From assembly GCA_046704745.1 (NCBI GenBank), contig JBJKRL010000150.1, positions 1-64,000 on the forward strand: a stretch of 64,000 nucleotides of DNA, in the 5' to 3' direction. This stretch comes from CAWGGS01 sp046704745. GTDB taxonomy: Bacteria > Desulfobacterota > Desulfobulbia > Desulfobulbales > Desulfocapsaceae. The position numbers and the translations under genes are program-made. The notes beneath the pieces are model-generated. The model had not been told where the DNA came from. It ran no database searches and saw nothing but the letters and a program-made list of their open reading frames with translations. Shown one piece after another: positions 25,023 through 33,062 of this stretch (the stretch's first letter is position 1; every line of letters begins with the position of its first letter).

Positions 25023-25528
25023 CGGGCTTTCTCCCTGTCCTCCGAGAGGACCGAGGGCACTCCACATGCCATGTCCGTGTCTTCAGGCTCCTGAGAAATC
25101 AGATATCGGTGGACCTTGAGGAGCGATTGCCTGAGGGTAGCGGTCTCGGTTTCGCTCAACATGGACGTCATCTCCTGATCGAACTCGCGAAAAGATGACT
25201 GCGCTTCTTTGCGCAGCATTTGCGATTTTTCGGTGAGATACACCCGGATGACCCGCTGATCGGATTCGTCTCGCGTACGTGTGATCCAGCCGTCGCGTTC
25301 CATTCGTTGCAAGGTGTTGGTTGCCGTGGGCGGGGTAATGTGCAGGGCCTGGGCCAGCGAACGCTGGGAAATGCCGTCTTGGTGCCAGAGCCTGAAAAGG
25401 ATCATGGCCTGGGCGTGATGGAGACCGATGCGTTCCATCTTCGTTCGTCGGCGATGGCCGACCAGCCGGCAGACCTTCCCCAAGAGCTGACCAAGGGAGA
25501 TTTCCTGCCCCTTACTTGACTCAACCAT
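25019..25528 (-). CDS. MarR-family regulator of the ABC exporter operon
   Basis: ATG 25528 has AAGGAAGGAAAT before it and gives 169 residues; a longer frame begins 45 bases earlier. The winged helix is clear: DGISQRSLAQALHITPPTATNTLQR (helix-turn-helix), MERDGWITRTRDESDQRVIRVYLTEKS (wing with DERDxR-like motif), then a dimerisation helix and a variable tail. MarR proteins usually repress adjacent transporters and let go on binding a small ligand. Its stop overlaps the start of the first ABC gene, and a 27-base near-palindrome lies 118 bases upstream. The operator and the ABC pair make an inducible export unit. Confidence 0.92.
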   Translation of the reverse strand: MVESSKGQEISLGQLLGKVCRLVGHRRRTKMERIGLHHAQAMILFRLWHQDGISQRSLAQALHITPPTATNTLQRMERDGWITRTRDESDQRVIRVYLTEKSQMLRKEAQSSFREFDQEMTSMLSETETATLRQSLLKVHRYLISQEPEDTDMACGVPSVLSEDREKAR

Positions 25529-25645
25529 ATTTCCTTCCTTTTGGGTGTCTGCCTTCAAATGATCTCTTTCCACAATGATTAATTTGGGCGAACAAGAGGA
25601 TATTTAACCACGATAAAGAGGCACTCCTGCAAAGCGGTATATAGG

Positions 25646-25672
25646 TTAGCTATCTAATATTTAGTTAGCTAA
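25646..25672. promoter_or_regulatory. MarR-type operator upstream of the ABC exporter operon
   Basis: The 27-base sequence starts TTAGCTATC and ends TTAGTTAGCTAA. Read against its complement, it is nearly palindromic, with arms TTAGCTA and TAGCTAA. The size and the AT-rich dyad are typical of MarR operators. It lies at a suitable distance upstream of the MarR gene on the minus strand. Confidence 0.55.
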
Positions 25673-26169
25673 TCTGTAACGCTTCCTCTACTGCTTGTCA
25701 ACATCATCCGGCATTCATCATGAAATAATTTTCTGATTGCCACTGAAACTCAGCCAGGACTTCCAGCGATCGATGGAGGCCAGAGACCTTCAATAAATGC
25801 CGCAAACGACCTTCCTATGTCAGAGATACGGTGTCGGATTTTCCGGCCTGCTTATTGTTCCCGGTCGGAGAAAGGAGAAATTTCAGCACCTCTTTTTGAG
25901 ATACCTCAGCCAAATAACGGTTACCAAATTGAGCATTGAAACGGGGGGCGACGAGGATGATATAGAGAAAAGCCGAAAAGTGGTTCATAACAAATTCTTC
26001 GAGAAATATCTGCGAGATATTGGTATGTTAAACGCAACCTCCGGGTAAGCAAGCAAAAGAGCTTTGCTTGCCGGCACTGTAATCGAGCAACTTCTCCTGC
26101 AAATGTCGGGGAGATATACAGATCAGCTGAATAACTTGTTCGACTCATAGTAGGCACAAATTCAAAGTA
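25673..26169. other. Intergenic stretch between divergent marR and flavin-reductase genes
   Basis: Nearly 500 bases without a supported gene. An 83-codon open frame at 25797-26048 (+) has no recognisable domain and no ribosome site. Its codon pattern does not resemble that of the neighbours. The right part becomes AT-rich towards the flavin-reductase gene. Confidence 0.4.
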
Positions 26170-26754
26170 ATGGAAATGGATAAAAATAATCAAAGGAATG
26201 TCAAAGAAATGAGTTTCGATCAGCTATTTAAGCAGATTACACCGAAAGAGATATGTTCAAGTTTCAATGTGCTTACGCTGGTAGGAAAAGATTTTTACGC
26301 TGCTACTGCGGGTAAAAATAATCATTATAATTCCATGGTGGGCAGCGGGGGTGGTTTTGGAATGCTTTTCAAAAAACCCACCACGTGGTGTCTTTTTCGG
26401 AAAGACAGGTATACACTTGAAATAATAAAAATAGAACAGGTTTATACGTTATCGTATTTCCCGGATGCATATAAAGAAAAAATGCTCTTTTTAGGAAGCA
26501 AGTCAGGAAGAGATAGTGATAAAATGAAAGAAGTAAAATTGACAAAAGTTCAAACTCCTGCTGGAAATATATCATTTAAAGAAGCCAAACTTATTATCGA
26601 ATGTAAATTGACAGCGATTACCACACCTAATCCCGATGATTTTTACTCACAAGAATCCAAAAACTATATAGATGAAGCATATAAGGATGTAAACGAATAT
26701 CGCGAAATAGTATTTGGCGAGATAACCAATGCTTGGGTGAAGAAATACAATTAA
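26170..26754 (+). CDS. Flavin reductase-like (FMN-binding split barrel) protein
   Basis: The 194-residue protein resembles the small flavin-reductase family found in anaerobes. After a charged leader (1-28) it has LTLVGKDFYAATAGKNNHYNSM, where the asparagine/threonine turn recalls the FMN-contacting loop, then MLFKKPTTWCLFRKDRYTLEII, TLSYFPDAYKEKMLFLGSKSGRDSDKM and a long LIIECKLTAI strand. The C-terminal HDFY-like region reads PNPDDFYSQESKNY. It probably binds FMN and reduces or handles flavin with an unknown partner. The gene is markedly AT-rich (many AAA and ATA codons) compared with the flanking genes, which suggests acquisition. ATG 26170 and ATG 26176 are both possible starts. Confidence 0.7.
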   Translation: MEMDKNNQRNVKEMSFDQLFKQITPKEICSSFNVLTLVGKDFYAATAGKNNHYNSMVGSGGGFGMLFKKPTTWCLFRKDRYTLEIIKIEQVYTLSYFPDAYKEKMLFLGSKSGRDSDKMKEVKLTKVQTPAGNISFKEAKLIIECKLTAITTPNPDDFYSQESKNYIDEAYKDVNEYREIVFGEITNAWVKKYN

Positions 26755-26766
26755 TGATGGAGCTAC

Positions 26767-26970
26767 TTGCAAAAAGGTCTTCTCGGAGTCTCGCCGGCTC
26801 GCTTACCGGCCCGAACTCCGCGTTATGCTCTAAATTTTATCCTCGGAGGTAAGCACCCTCCGGGCATAAACTCTGACTCCGATATCATTTATATACCTGC
26901 GGTAAAATTTTTTGCATGCCTTGACTTTTACCGAAAATCCTCATCCTGCAAAAGGCTCGATGTACAAGAA
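26767..26970. repeat. Composite dispersed repeat, fullest copy
   Basis: The left half has nested short inverted repeats (CGGAGT...ACTCCG enclosing GCCGG...CCGGC, then CGGAGG...CCTCCG). The right half, from ATATACCTGCGG to AAAAGGCTCG (26891-26959), matches the copy at 40047-40116 throughout and the fragment at 8395-8428 at its right end. No reading frame is supported. The remaining bases to 27170 are the leader of the cardiolipin synthase gene, with no clear promoter. Confidence 0.5.
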
Positions 26971-27170
26971 ATACATTTATCAAAACGCCTAACTAGGGGG
27001 GTGTGGGAAACGCTGGTGAAAAAGATACTTATTGGAGATATGAATAGGTGCGTCCAAGTTACCGGAAAATCATGAAATAGAATTATGGGATTAGCAAAAG
27101 GCAAAATAGTGATCTGTCCCATTTTTCCGGTCCTAATTATTTGAAGTTACAAATAATTGCATGAATAACA

Positions 27171-28613
27171 ATGAACAAAACTTTGATTGGCATCCTCGTC
27201 CACCTGGTGATCGTATTATCCTTGATCGTTCGCGTAATTACGCGCCCTCATCGCGACCCGGCGTCGCGGATTGCGTGGGTGGCGGTGATTGGCGCCATAC
27301 CAGTCATTGGGATCCTGGCCTATCTTCTGCTGGGCGAGACCAGTATCGGCCATCGCCGTGCTGCACGCATGAAAAAAGTTATCCGGGGAATGCCACCCAA
27401 ACCGATCGTCAGCCCGGGTGACGAAGAGAATGCCCGGGCCCATGTGCCCGAACGCTATCAGCATTTGTTTCGCATTGGCAAATCGATAAATGGGTTTGAC
27501 GTGATTGGAGGCAACTCGGCAAGTTTGATGGCCGATTACAATGCAACCATAGACTCAATGGTTGCAGACATAGATGCTGCGTCGAACCATGTGCATTTGC
27601 TCTTCTACATCTGGCTTTCGGACAACAACGGCACGAAGATGGTAGAAGCCTTGTTGCGTGCTGCCTCCAGGGGCGTCAAATGCCGGGCCATGGTCGACGA
27701 TCTCGGCTCACGAACGATGATTCACTCTCAGTACTGGAAAGAGATGCAGGATGCCGGCATTTATGTTGCACGTGCATTACCAGTTAAAAATCCGTTGCTG
27801 CGTGCTCTGCTGGGGCGAATTGATTTGCGTAATCATCGTAAGATTCTTGTGATCGACGGGCGGATCACATATTGCGGCAGCCAGAACTGCGCCGATCAAG
27901 AGTTCCTGATCAAGTCAAAATTCGCACCTTGGGTGGATGTCGTGATTCGATTTGAAGGACCCATCGTCCGACAGAATCAGTATCTGTTTGCCGGTGACTG
28001 GATGAGTTACACAGATGAAAATATCAATTCGCTGCTCGATCTGCCGATCAACGCGCCTCAAAACGGGTTTCCAGCCCAGGTCGTCGGCACCGGGCCCACT
28101 GTGCGTTACTCGGCCATGGCGGAGATGTTCGAGTCGCTGTTTTATGCTGCCCGCGACGAACTTATTATTTCCACACCTTACTATGTGCCGGATGATTCCA
28201 TACAACATGCGCTTTGTGCAGCCGCCTGGCGCGGTGTCAAAACAACCATCATCTTTCCGGCAAAAAACGACTCGTGGATTGTTGCCGGCGCCAGCCGCAG
28301 TTATTACAGAGATCTGCTGGAGGCAGGCGTTGAAATCTTTGAATATGTCGGTGGATTGCTGCATACAAAATCACTAACGCTGGACGGTGAGATTACGCTG
28401 ATCGGGTCTGCGAACATCGACCGGCGCAGTTTTGAGCTGAATTACGAAAACAATATTCTGTTTTACAATCCGGATCTGACTGCAGATGTTCGAGCGCGGC
28501 AGCAGGAGTACATCTCCAGATCGAATCGGGTGACTCTTAAGATTGTGGAGTCGTGGCCTTTAACCACCCGGCTTTGGAATAATACACTTGCGATGCTTGG
28601 ACCGGTTCTTTGA
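27171..28613 (+). CDS. cls: Cardiolipin synthase (phospholipase D superfamily)
   Basis: The 480-residue membrane enzyme joins phosphatidyl groups to make cardiolipin. Two N-terminal helices (about 3-22 and 34-55, the second ending LAYLLLGE) anchor it. Two PLD domains follow, each with an HKD motif: NHRKILVIDGRITYCGSQN (about 222-240) and HTKSLTLDGEITLIGSANID (about 398-417). This arrangement is that of ClsA. No operon partner is present. The longest sensible start (ATG 27171) opens directly with the first helix. Confidence 0.95.
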   Translation: MNKTLIGILVHLVIVLSLIVRVITRPHRDPASRIAWVAVIGAIPVIGILAYLLLGETSIGHRRAARMKKVIRGMPPKPIVSPGDEENARAHVPERYQHLFRIGKSINGFDVIGGNSASLMADYNATIDSMVADIDAASNHVHLLFYIWLSDNNGTKMVEALLRAASRGVKCRAMVDDLGSRTMIHSQYWKEMQDAGIYVARALPVKNPLLRALLGRIDLRNHRKILVIDGRITYCGSQNCADQEFLIKSKFAPWVDVVIRFEGPIVRQNQYLFAGDWMSYTDENINSLLDLPINAPQNGFPAQVVGTGPTVRYSAMAEMFESLFYAARDELIISTPYYVPDDSIQHALCAAAWRGVKTTIIFPAKNDSWIVAGASRSYYRDLLEAGVEIFEYVGGLLHTKSLTLDGEITLIGSANIDRRSFELNYENNILFYNPDLTADVRARQQEYISRSNRVTLKIVESWPLTTRLWNNTLAMLGPVL

Positions 28614-28622
28614 TTGAACCTC

Positions 28623-28784
28623 ATGACAGTTCAAAAACATGGGGCAAATCGTCTTTTGACTCTTTTGGATGATAAAATTACTGTTGATGACAAATATCTG
28701 ATGGTAAGATATGTACTGCCAAGGTCTCTTTTTAGGCGGTCAAATATTGTCAGGCAATTTGATGAAAATCAGGAACAACAGTAA
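28623..28784 (+). CDS. Small open frame downstream of cls, unknown
   Basis: A 53-residue frame begins ATG ACA GTT CAA and ends QFDENQEQQ. The middle (LLTLLDDKITVDDKYLMVRY) alternates hydrophobic and charged residues in a protein-like way, and the codon usage is ordinary for the window. It starts 9 bases after the cls stop but has no clear ribosome site. It could be a real small protein, or the remnant of a longer gene. I recognise no family. The rest of the 360-base gap to the PilZ gene holds nothing notable. Confidence 0.3.
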   Translation: MTVQKHGANRLLTLLDDKITVDDKYLMVRYVLPRSLFRRSNIVRQFDENQEQQ

Positions 28785-28973
28785 TCAAGGTGAGCTGGTT
28801 ACAGACCGGGAATTTCCATGACAAGTATCTGTTTGTTAAAAGAGGAGATGATTGTTTTTTTAAAGAAAATTAGAACGCTGTTTTGGCAAACTTCTTGATA
28901 TGGCTCAATTCCTATGCCATATTTTATTGAACAATATTTCTGATTTTATTCTGAATTGAAAACGAGGAATGTC

Positions 28974-29693
28974 ATGATTGTAAAGGTTGATACAAAAAAA
29001 AATCGTCTTTTCTTGAAGTTTGCGGGCAGTGTTTCAAAAAAAGAACTCGACAAAGTCTATACCGACGTCCGGTTCGCTGTTGCTGATATGCTGCCGGGCT
29101 TCAGTGTGATAAACGATCTTACCGAATGTGACCTTTGTCATCTCAGCGCGGTTGCCACCTACAAGAAAATTTCGAACTATCTCGTCAGAAACGGAGTAAA
29201 GGATGTTGTTCGAATAATAAATAAAGATAGTGTGGTGCTCAGACAATTCCTGAATTTTGCAGCGAGGTTTGCAGAATACATTCCTATGTATGCCTCTACC
29301 CTTGAAGAAGCGGAAGAACTGCTTGATAAAACAGATAAGAGGAATAGGCTCCGGCTGCATTTTGCCGGCAAACTTAAAGTGGAATATTCCGCCGATATCG
29401 CTCGGGGAGAGGGGCATGTCCTTGACGTATCCACGGTTGGATGCAAAATCGCCACACCTGCATTTCCTCCTGCAGTTGGTTCTATGATTCATATTGTTAT
29501 TTCATTTAATGCCCCCGAAACTGCCCAAAGGACATTCAGTACCAAGGCAAATGTTGTCAGAACTGACGAAGGCGGATTTGCTGTAGAATATCAAAACATG
29601 AACGAAGAAAAGCAAAAAGAACTCTGGCAGGATTTGCTCCGAGAATTTGATTATGATTTAGAAGTCTTCCCAGCTGATATCCATGGACTCTGA
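28974..29693 (+). CDS. PilZ-domain protein with STAS-like N-terminal half
   Basis: ATG 28974 (AACGAGGAATGTC before it) is preferred to the in-frame TTG 18 bases upstream. The 239-residue protein has two parts. Residues 1-115 alternate strands and helices (KNRLFLKFAGSVSKKELDKV, FSVINDLTECDLCHLSAVATYKKI), in the manner of SpoIIAA/STAS-like domains. Residues 120-235 form a PilZ domain with RNRLR (RxxxR) and DVSTVGCKI (DxSxxG), the residues that bind cyclic di-GMP. It is probably a c-di-GMP effector. A diguanylate cyclase gene lies 530 bases downstream on the same strand. Confidence 0.75.
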   Translation: MIVKVDTKKNRLFLKFAGSVSKKELDKVYTDVRFAVADMLPGFSVINDLTECDLCHLSAVATYKKISNYLVRNGVKDVVRIINKDSVVLRQFLNFAARFAEYIPMYASTLEEAEELLDKTDKRNRLRLHFAGKLKVEYSADIARGEGHVLDVSTVGCKIATPAFPPAVGSMIHIVISFNAPETAQRTFSTKANVVRTDEGGFAVEYQNMNEEKQKELWQDLLREFDYDLEVFPADIHGL

Positions 29694-30223
29694 CGAACCC
29701 AAGCATAATCAGGAAAAGTAGTAATACGGCGTGGCCTGATAGTTTTTGAGGCTGCTAAATGCAATGTCAAATCAAGCGCTTGACGACACTTAGCAGTTGA
29801 GAACCGAGAGATTCCTTCTTTTTACCATTTCTCTATTCCATTTAAAGACCGTAAGGTCGTTTAAAAGATAGCAGGTTTTTCAATTGGCCCACTCGCAAGA
29901 CAAGGCTCAAATGGTAGAGCAAAAACCGAAACAGTGCTTCTATTCCCCTGTCTCATGCAAATGGCCGTGGACCCTCTTCATCATCCATTCCCATAAATCA
30001 AATACCATCAGCCGCCAGGCATTTTTCCCTGAGATACCTTCCGGGCTTTGGTACACTGACATGCCTGAAAGAAATAATGATTTGCGAAAGCTTTGGCTGT
30101 TCGGATAAAATAAGAAACACTTATTCCACCAAAATGCGTGGTTAGAAGAGTTGCCGGGATATTGCGTTCTGTAAGAGATGAACTGCAAAACCTCATTGTA
30201 CGGCAACGGACCTCATTGCGAAT
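29694..30223. other. Intergenic stretch between PilZ and diguanylate cyclase genes
   Basis: The region contains a near-perfect hairpin at 29841-29865 (TTTAAAGACC-gtaa-GGTCGTTTAAA, with one extra G). No supported gene was found. Overlapping open frames on both strands show no domain and lack ribosome sites. Confidence 0.4.
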
Positions 30224-31270
30224 ATGGAGAAAAACAGCCCAAAAATCATCTGGCAGCGTCTATGCGCCGTATTCTGTAAGCATGTGTCACCACCAGAAAA
30301 GGAAAGGGTTGAGGAGCTGCAACGAGAGATCGAACTCCTCACTTCCCACTTTACCGATACCATATATCGGCTGAAGTATGAGTCTATGGAGTATGACTAT
30401 ATCAGCCCCTCCGTGTATAATTTACTTGGCTATACCCGGGAGGAGATTCGGCAGATAGGCTTTCGCTCCTTAATTGTTGAAACCCGCATCATAAGCGAGG
30501 GTATGAAAAAAGTAGTTTCGTATGATGACTATGAACAACGGCGGAAAAACGGTGAGGTATTAAAATGGCAGGCTGATTACCTGTTGCCGGCAAAAGATGG
30601 CCGCGAGATCTGGATCTCCGATATCTCGCTGCCATGGTTTGACAATAATCACAAGATGATAGGCTCAATCGGCATTCTCCGGGATATTACTGAACGGGTT
30701 GCGGCGGAAAATTCGGTGCGAGAGGAACTTTCCAGGCTGGCGACCATTGACCCTCTAACCTGCCTGCGCAATAGAAGGTATTTCTTCGAAAGTCTGGAAA
30801 ATGAACTAAAGCGGTTGGAACGGTCCAAAGGGAACCTGGCAATGCTGCTGGTGGATGTGGACCACTTCAAGAAAATCAATGACACCCATGGCCATAGCAC
30901 TGGCGACGCCGTCCTTACCTCCATTGCCGACCTGATGCGCAATTGTCTGCGGGAGACCGATGTCTGTGCCAGGGTAGGTGGTGAGGAATTTGCAGTAATG
31001 CTGATTGCTTCATCCATCCGCTCCGCCGCACAGGCGGCCGAGCGGATGCGGATGACGATTGGCAGTCACTGTTTCCACAGCGATGGCGGCGAGCAGTTTA
31101 CCTGCACTGTTTCCATTGGAGTCTGTGGAGCAGTCGGCGGAGACGGCAGAACACCCCAGGAGTTGTATAAGGTTGCCGATGAGTGTCTATACCGGGCAAA
31201 AAACAGTGGACGAAACCGGGTGGAAGCTGAGTGGGATGACAATCGAGGGACGCTGACCACTTCTCCTTGA
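30224..31270 (+). CDS. PAS-GGDEF diguanylate cyclase
   Basis: The 348-residue soluble protein has a PAS domain at about 40-165 (YRLKYESMEYDYISPSVYNL, PAC tail GSIGILRDITERVAAE) and a GGDEF domain at about 175-340. The active-site loop is GGEEF, within RVGGEEFAVML. LTCLRNRRYFFESL and LLVDVDHFKKINDTHG match the family (substrate and metal residues). The inhibitory I-site RETD lies five residues before the GGEEF-containing run, so product feedback is expected. It makes cyclic di-GMP in response to a PAS-sensed signal. No transmembrane segment is present. Confidence 0.95.
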   Translation: MEKNSPKIIWQRLCAVFCKHVSPPEKERVEELQREIELLTSHFTDTIYRLKYESMEYDYISPSVYNLLGYTREEIRQIGFRSLIVETRIISEGMKKVVSYDDYEQRRKNGEVLKWQADYLLPAKDGREIWISDISLPWFDNNHKMIGSIGILRDITERVAAENSVREELSRLATIDPLTCLRNRRYFFESLENELKRLERSKGNLAMLLVDVDHFKKINDTHGHSTGDAVLTSIADLMRNCLRETDVCARVGGEEFAVMLIASSIRSAAQAAERMRMTIGSHCFHSDGGEQFTCTVSIGVCGAVGGDGRTPQELYKVADECLYRAKNSGRNRVEAEWDDNRGTLTTSP

Positions 31271-31478
31271 CTGAGTTTGCTCTCTATTAGACAATGAGCA
31301 TCGCCGAGAATCCGCTATAAGGAATGGGCAGTCGTTCACTTAGCTCGTCATCCTTTTGGAGCATAAGGAAATATCTTAACTTTTGTACCGTCATCTGGCC
31401 GGGAGGTTGGCGGAACAAACCTCGTATATCAACATGAGAATGACATTTGTCAAGGTATTGATTCTTGAGAACAGCGAC

Positions 31479-31519
31479 AATTACCCAACCACCGGCTTGA
31501 AGTCAGTGGTTGGGTAATT
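31479..31519. terminator. Bidirectional terminator hairpin
   Basis: AATTACCCAACCAC (31479-31492) and GTGGTTGGGTAATT (31506-31519) are exact complements around a 13-base loop. The hairpin lies in the 366-base gap between the diguanylate cyclase gene (+) and the acyl-CoA dehydrogenase gene (-). It is close to the ideal form for terminating from either side, though neither side has a long T-run. The rest of the gap holds no supported gene. Confidence 0.65.
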
Positions 31520-31636
31520 TATTGAAGATCATCATCTGTCGAATATCGTTCCAAGACGACTGGCAGCACACGGTTATTCATGTCGTATGTTTATTTCGTG
31601 TCAGCCGATCCGCTCCATACAGTCCCGAAACCCAAA

Positions 31637-32803
31637 TCAATCCCCCGTATCTTTAAACAGTTCGCGTCCTATGAGCATCCGGCGGATCTCGCTGGTGCCG
31701 GCACCGATCTCATAGAGTTTGGCATCTCGCAATAGACGTCCGGTGGGGAACTCGTTGATATAGCCATTACCTCCCAGGCATTGAATTGCCTCGAGGGCCA
31801 TCCAGGTTGCCCGTTCCGCTGCATAGAGGATGACGGCGGCCGCATCCTTTCTAATGTTGGCGCCGGCTTCGGCGGCCTTGGCCACGGTGTAGGTGTAGGA
31901 GCGGCAGGCATTCCAGGTTGCATACATGTCGGCCAGTTTTCCCTGCATCAACTGGAAATCGCCTATGGGGCGTCCGAATTGGTGTCTCTCATGGACATAG
32001 GGCAGGACCACATCCATGCAGGCGCTCATGATCCCCAAAGGGCCGCCGGCCAGAACCAGCCTTTCAAAGTTCAGACCACTCATCAACACGGCCACTCCGT
32101 GATCCAGTCTACCCAGGATGTTGGCCGCAGGGACGGCGCAGTTCTCAAAGACCAGCTCGCAGGTAGGAGAGCCGCGCATGCCGAGCTTGTCCAGCTTGGG
32201 GCTGGTGGAAAAACCGGCCATACCTTTTTCCACCAGGAAGGCTGTTATGCCTTTGTGGTGTTTCTCCGGGGAGGTTTTGGCATAGACCACCAGAACGTCG
32301 GCATAAGGGCCGTTGGTGATCCACATCTTGGTCCCGTTTAAGATATAAAAATCGCCTTCTTTTTTTGCAGCCAGCCGCATGCTGACCACATCGGAACCTG
32401 ACCCGGCCTCGCTCATGGCCAGGGCGCCTATATATTCCCCGGACACCAGCTTGGGCAGGTAGCGTTTTTTTTGCTCTTCCGTGGCATTGAGTTTGATCTG
32501 GTTGACACAGAGATTGGAATGGGCGCCGTAGGCCAGCCCAACCGATGCCGACCCGCGGCTGATTTCCTCCATGGCGATGACATGTTCGAGATATCCCATG
32601 CCGGCTCCGCCGTACTGCTCGGGCACTGTGACACCCAGAAGACCCATATCCCCCATCTTCCGCCACAGCTCCGGTGGAAATTGGTCGTTGCGGTCAATAT
32701 CGGCTGCTAACGGTGCTATCTCGTTGGCCACAAAGTCATGCACCGATTCACGCAGCAGGTCTGCAGTCTCTCCCAGTCCGAAATTCAGTTGTTGGTATGT
32801 CAT
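31637..32803 (-). CDS. Acyl-CoA dehydrogenase, isovaleryl-CoA dehydrogenase type
   Basis: The 388-residue flavoenzyme introduces a double bond into a short branched acyl-CoA. The family motifs are present: YGAHSNLCVNQI (about 93-104, as in isovaleryl-CoA dehydrogenases), AMSEAGSGSDVVSM (flavin), KMWITNGPYADVLVVYAK, and LNFERLVLAGGPLGIM, where the Glu matches the catalytic base position of isovaleryl-CoA dehydrogenase. QCLGGNGYINEFPTGRLLRDAK ends the C-terminal helical domain. It is the last gene of the minus-strand acyl-CoA cluster, 259 bases after the acetoacetyl-CoA synthetase gene. Confidence 0.9.
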   Translation of the reverse strand: MTYQQLNFGLGETADLLRESVHDFVANEIAPLAADIDRNDQFPPELWRKMGDMGLLGVTVPEQYGGAGMGYLEHVIAMEEISRGSASVGLAYGAHSNLCVNQIKLNATEEQKKRYLPKLVSGEYIGALAMSEAGSGSDVVSMRLAAKKEGDFYILNGTKMWITNGPYADVLVVYAKTSPEKHHKGITAFLVEKGMAGFSTSPKLDKLGMRGSPTCELVFENCAVPAANILGRLDHGVAVLMSGLNFERLVLAGGPLGIMSACMDVVLPYVHERHQFGRPIGDFQLMQGKLADMYATWNACRSYTYTVAKAAEAGANIRKDAAAVILYAAERATWMALEAIQCLGGNGYINEFPTGRLLRDAKLYEIGAGTSEIRRMLIGRELFKDTGD

Positions 32804-32897
32804 TATGCCCTCTCTTTAATAAAAATATAAAGCGGTTCATCTATAGAAATGTACCTATCTACTATCCAACCCAGCTGAGCTGGAAAAGAACCTTTAG

Positions 32898-32936
32898 ACA
32901 GTCTGTTTCTCGTAAAAAAACAAGAAAACAGACTGT
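32898..32936. other. Intergenic hairpin between acyl-CoA cluster genes
   Basis: ACAGTCTGTTT (32898-32908) pairs with AAACAGACTGT (32926-32936), with an A-rich 17-base loop. A hairpin of the same style (CTGTTTT...AAAACAG core) sits at 37788-37824 in the same cluster. They may be operon-internal terminators or mRNA stabilisers. Confidence 0.45.
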
Positions 32937-33062
32937 TAGGTGCTAAAACGCGGGTGGCGAAGTTTATCGCAGGATTGTTCTTTCCATCTTTTCCAATGAA
33001 CGTTTTATCCTGATGAACCAGAAAAAGCTGTCTTCCCGTAAGCGTAGGGCCTCATAGGAAAA

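Noticed and set aside
25797..26048. 83-codon open frame upstream of the flavin reductase gene
   Set aside because: No ribosome site, no recognisable domain, and composition unlike the neighbours; it looks like chance.
29884..30206. Open frames on both strands between the PilZ and diguanylate cyclase genes
   Set aside because: No domain, no ribosome site and conflicting strands; at most remnants.
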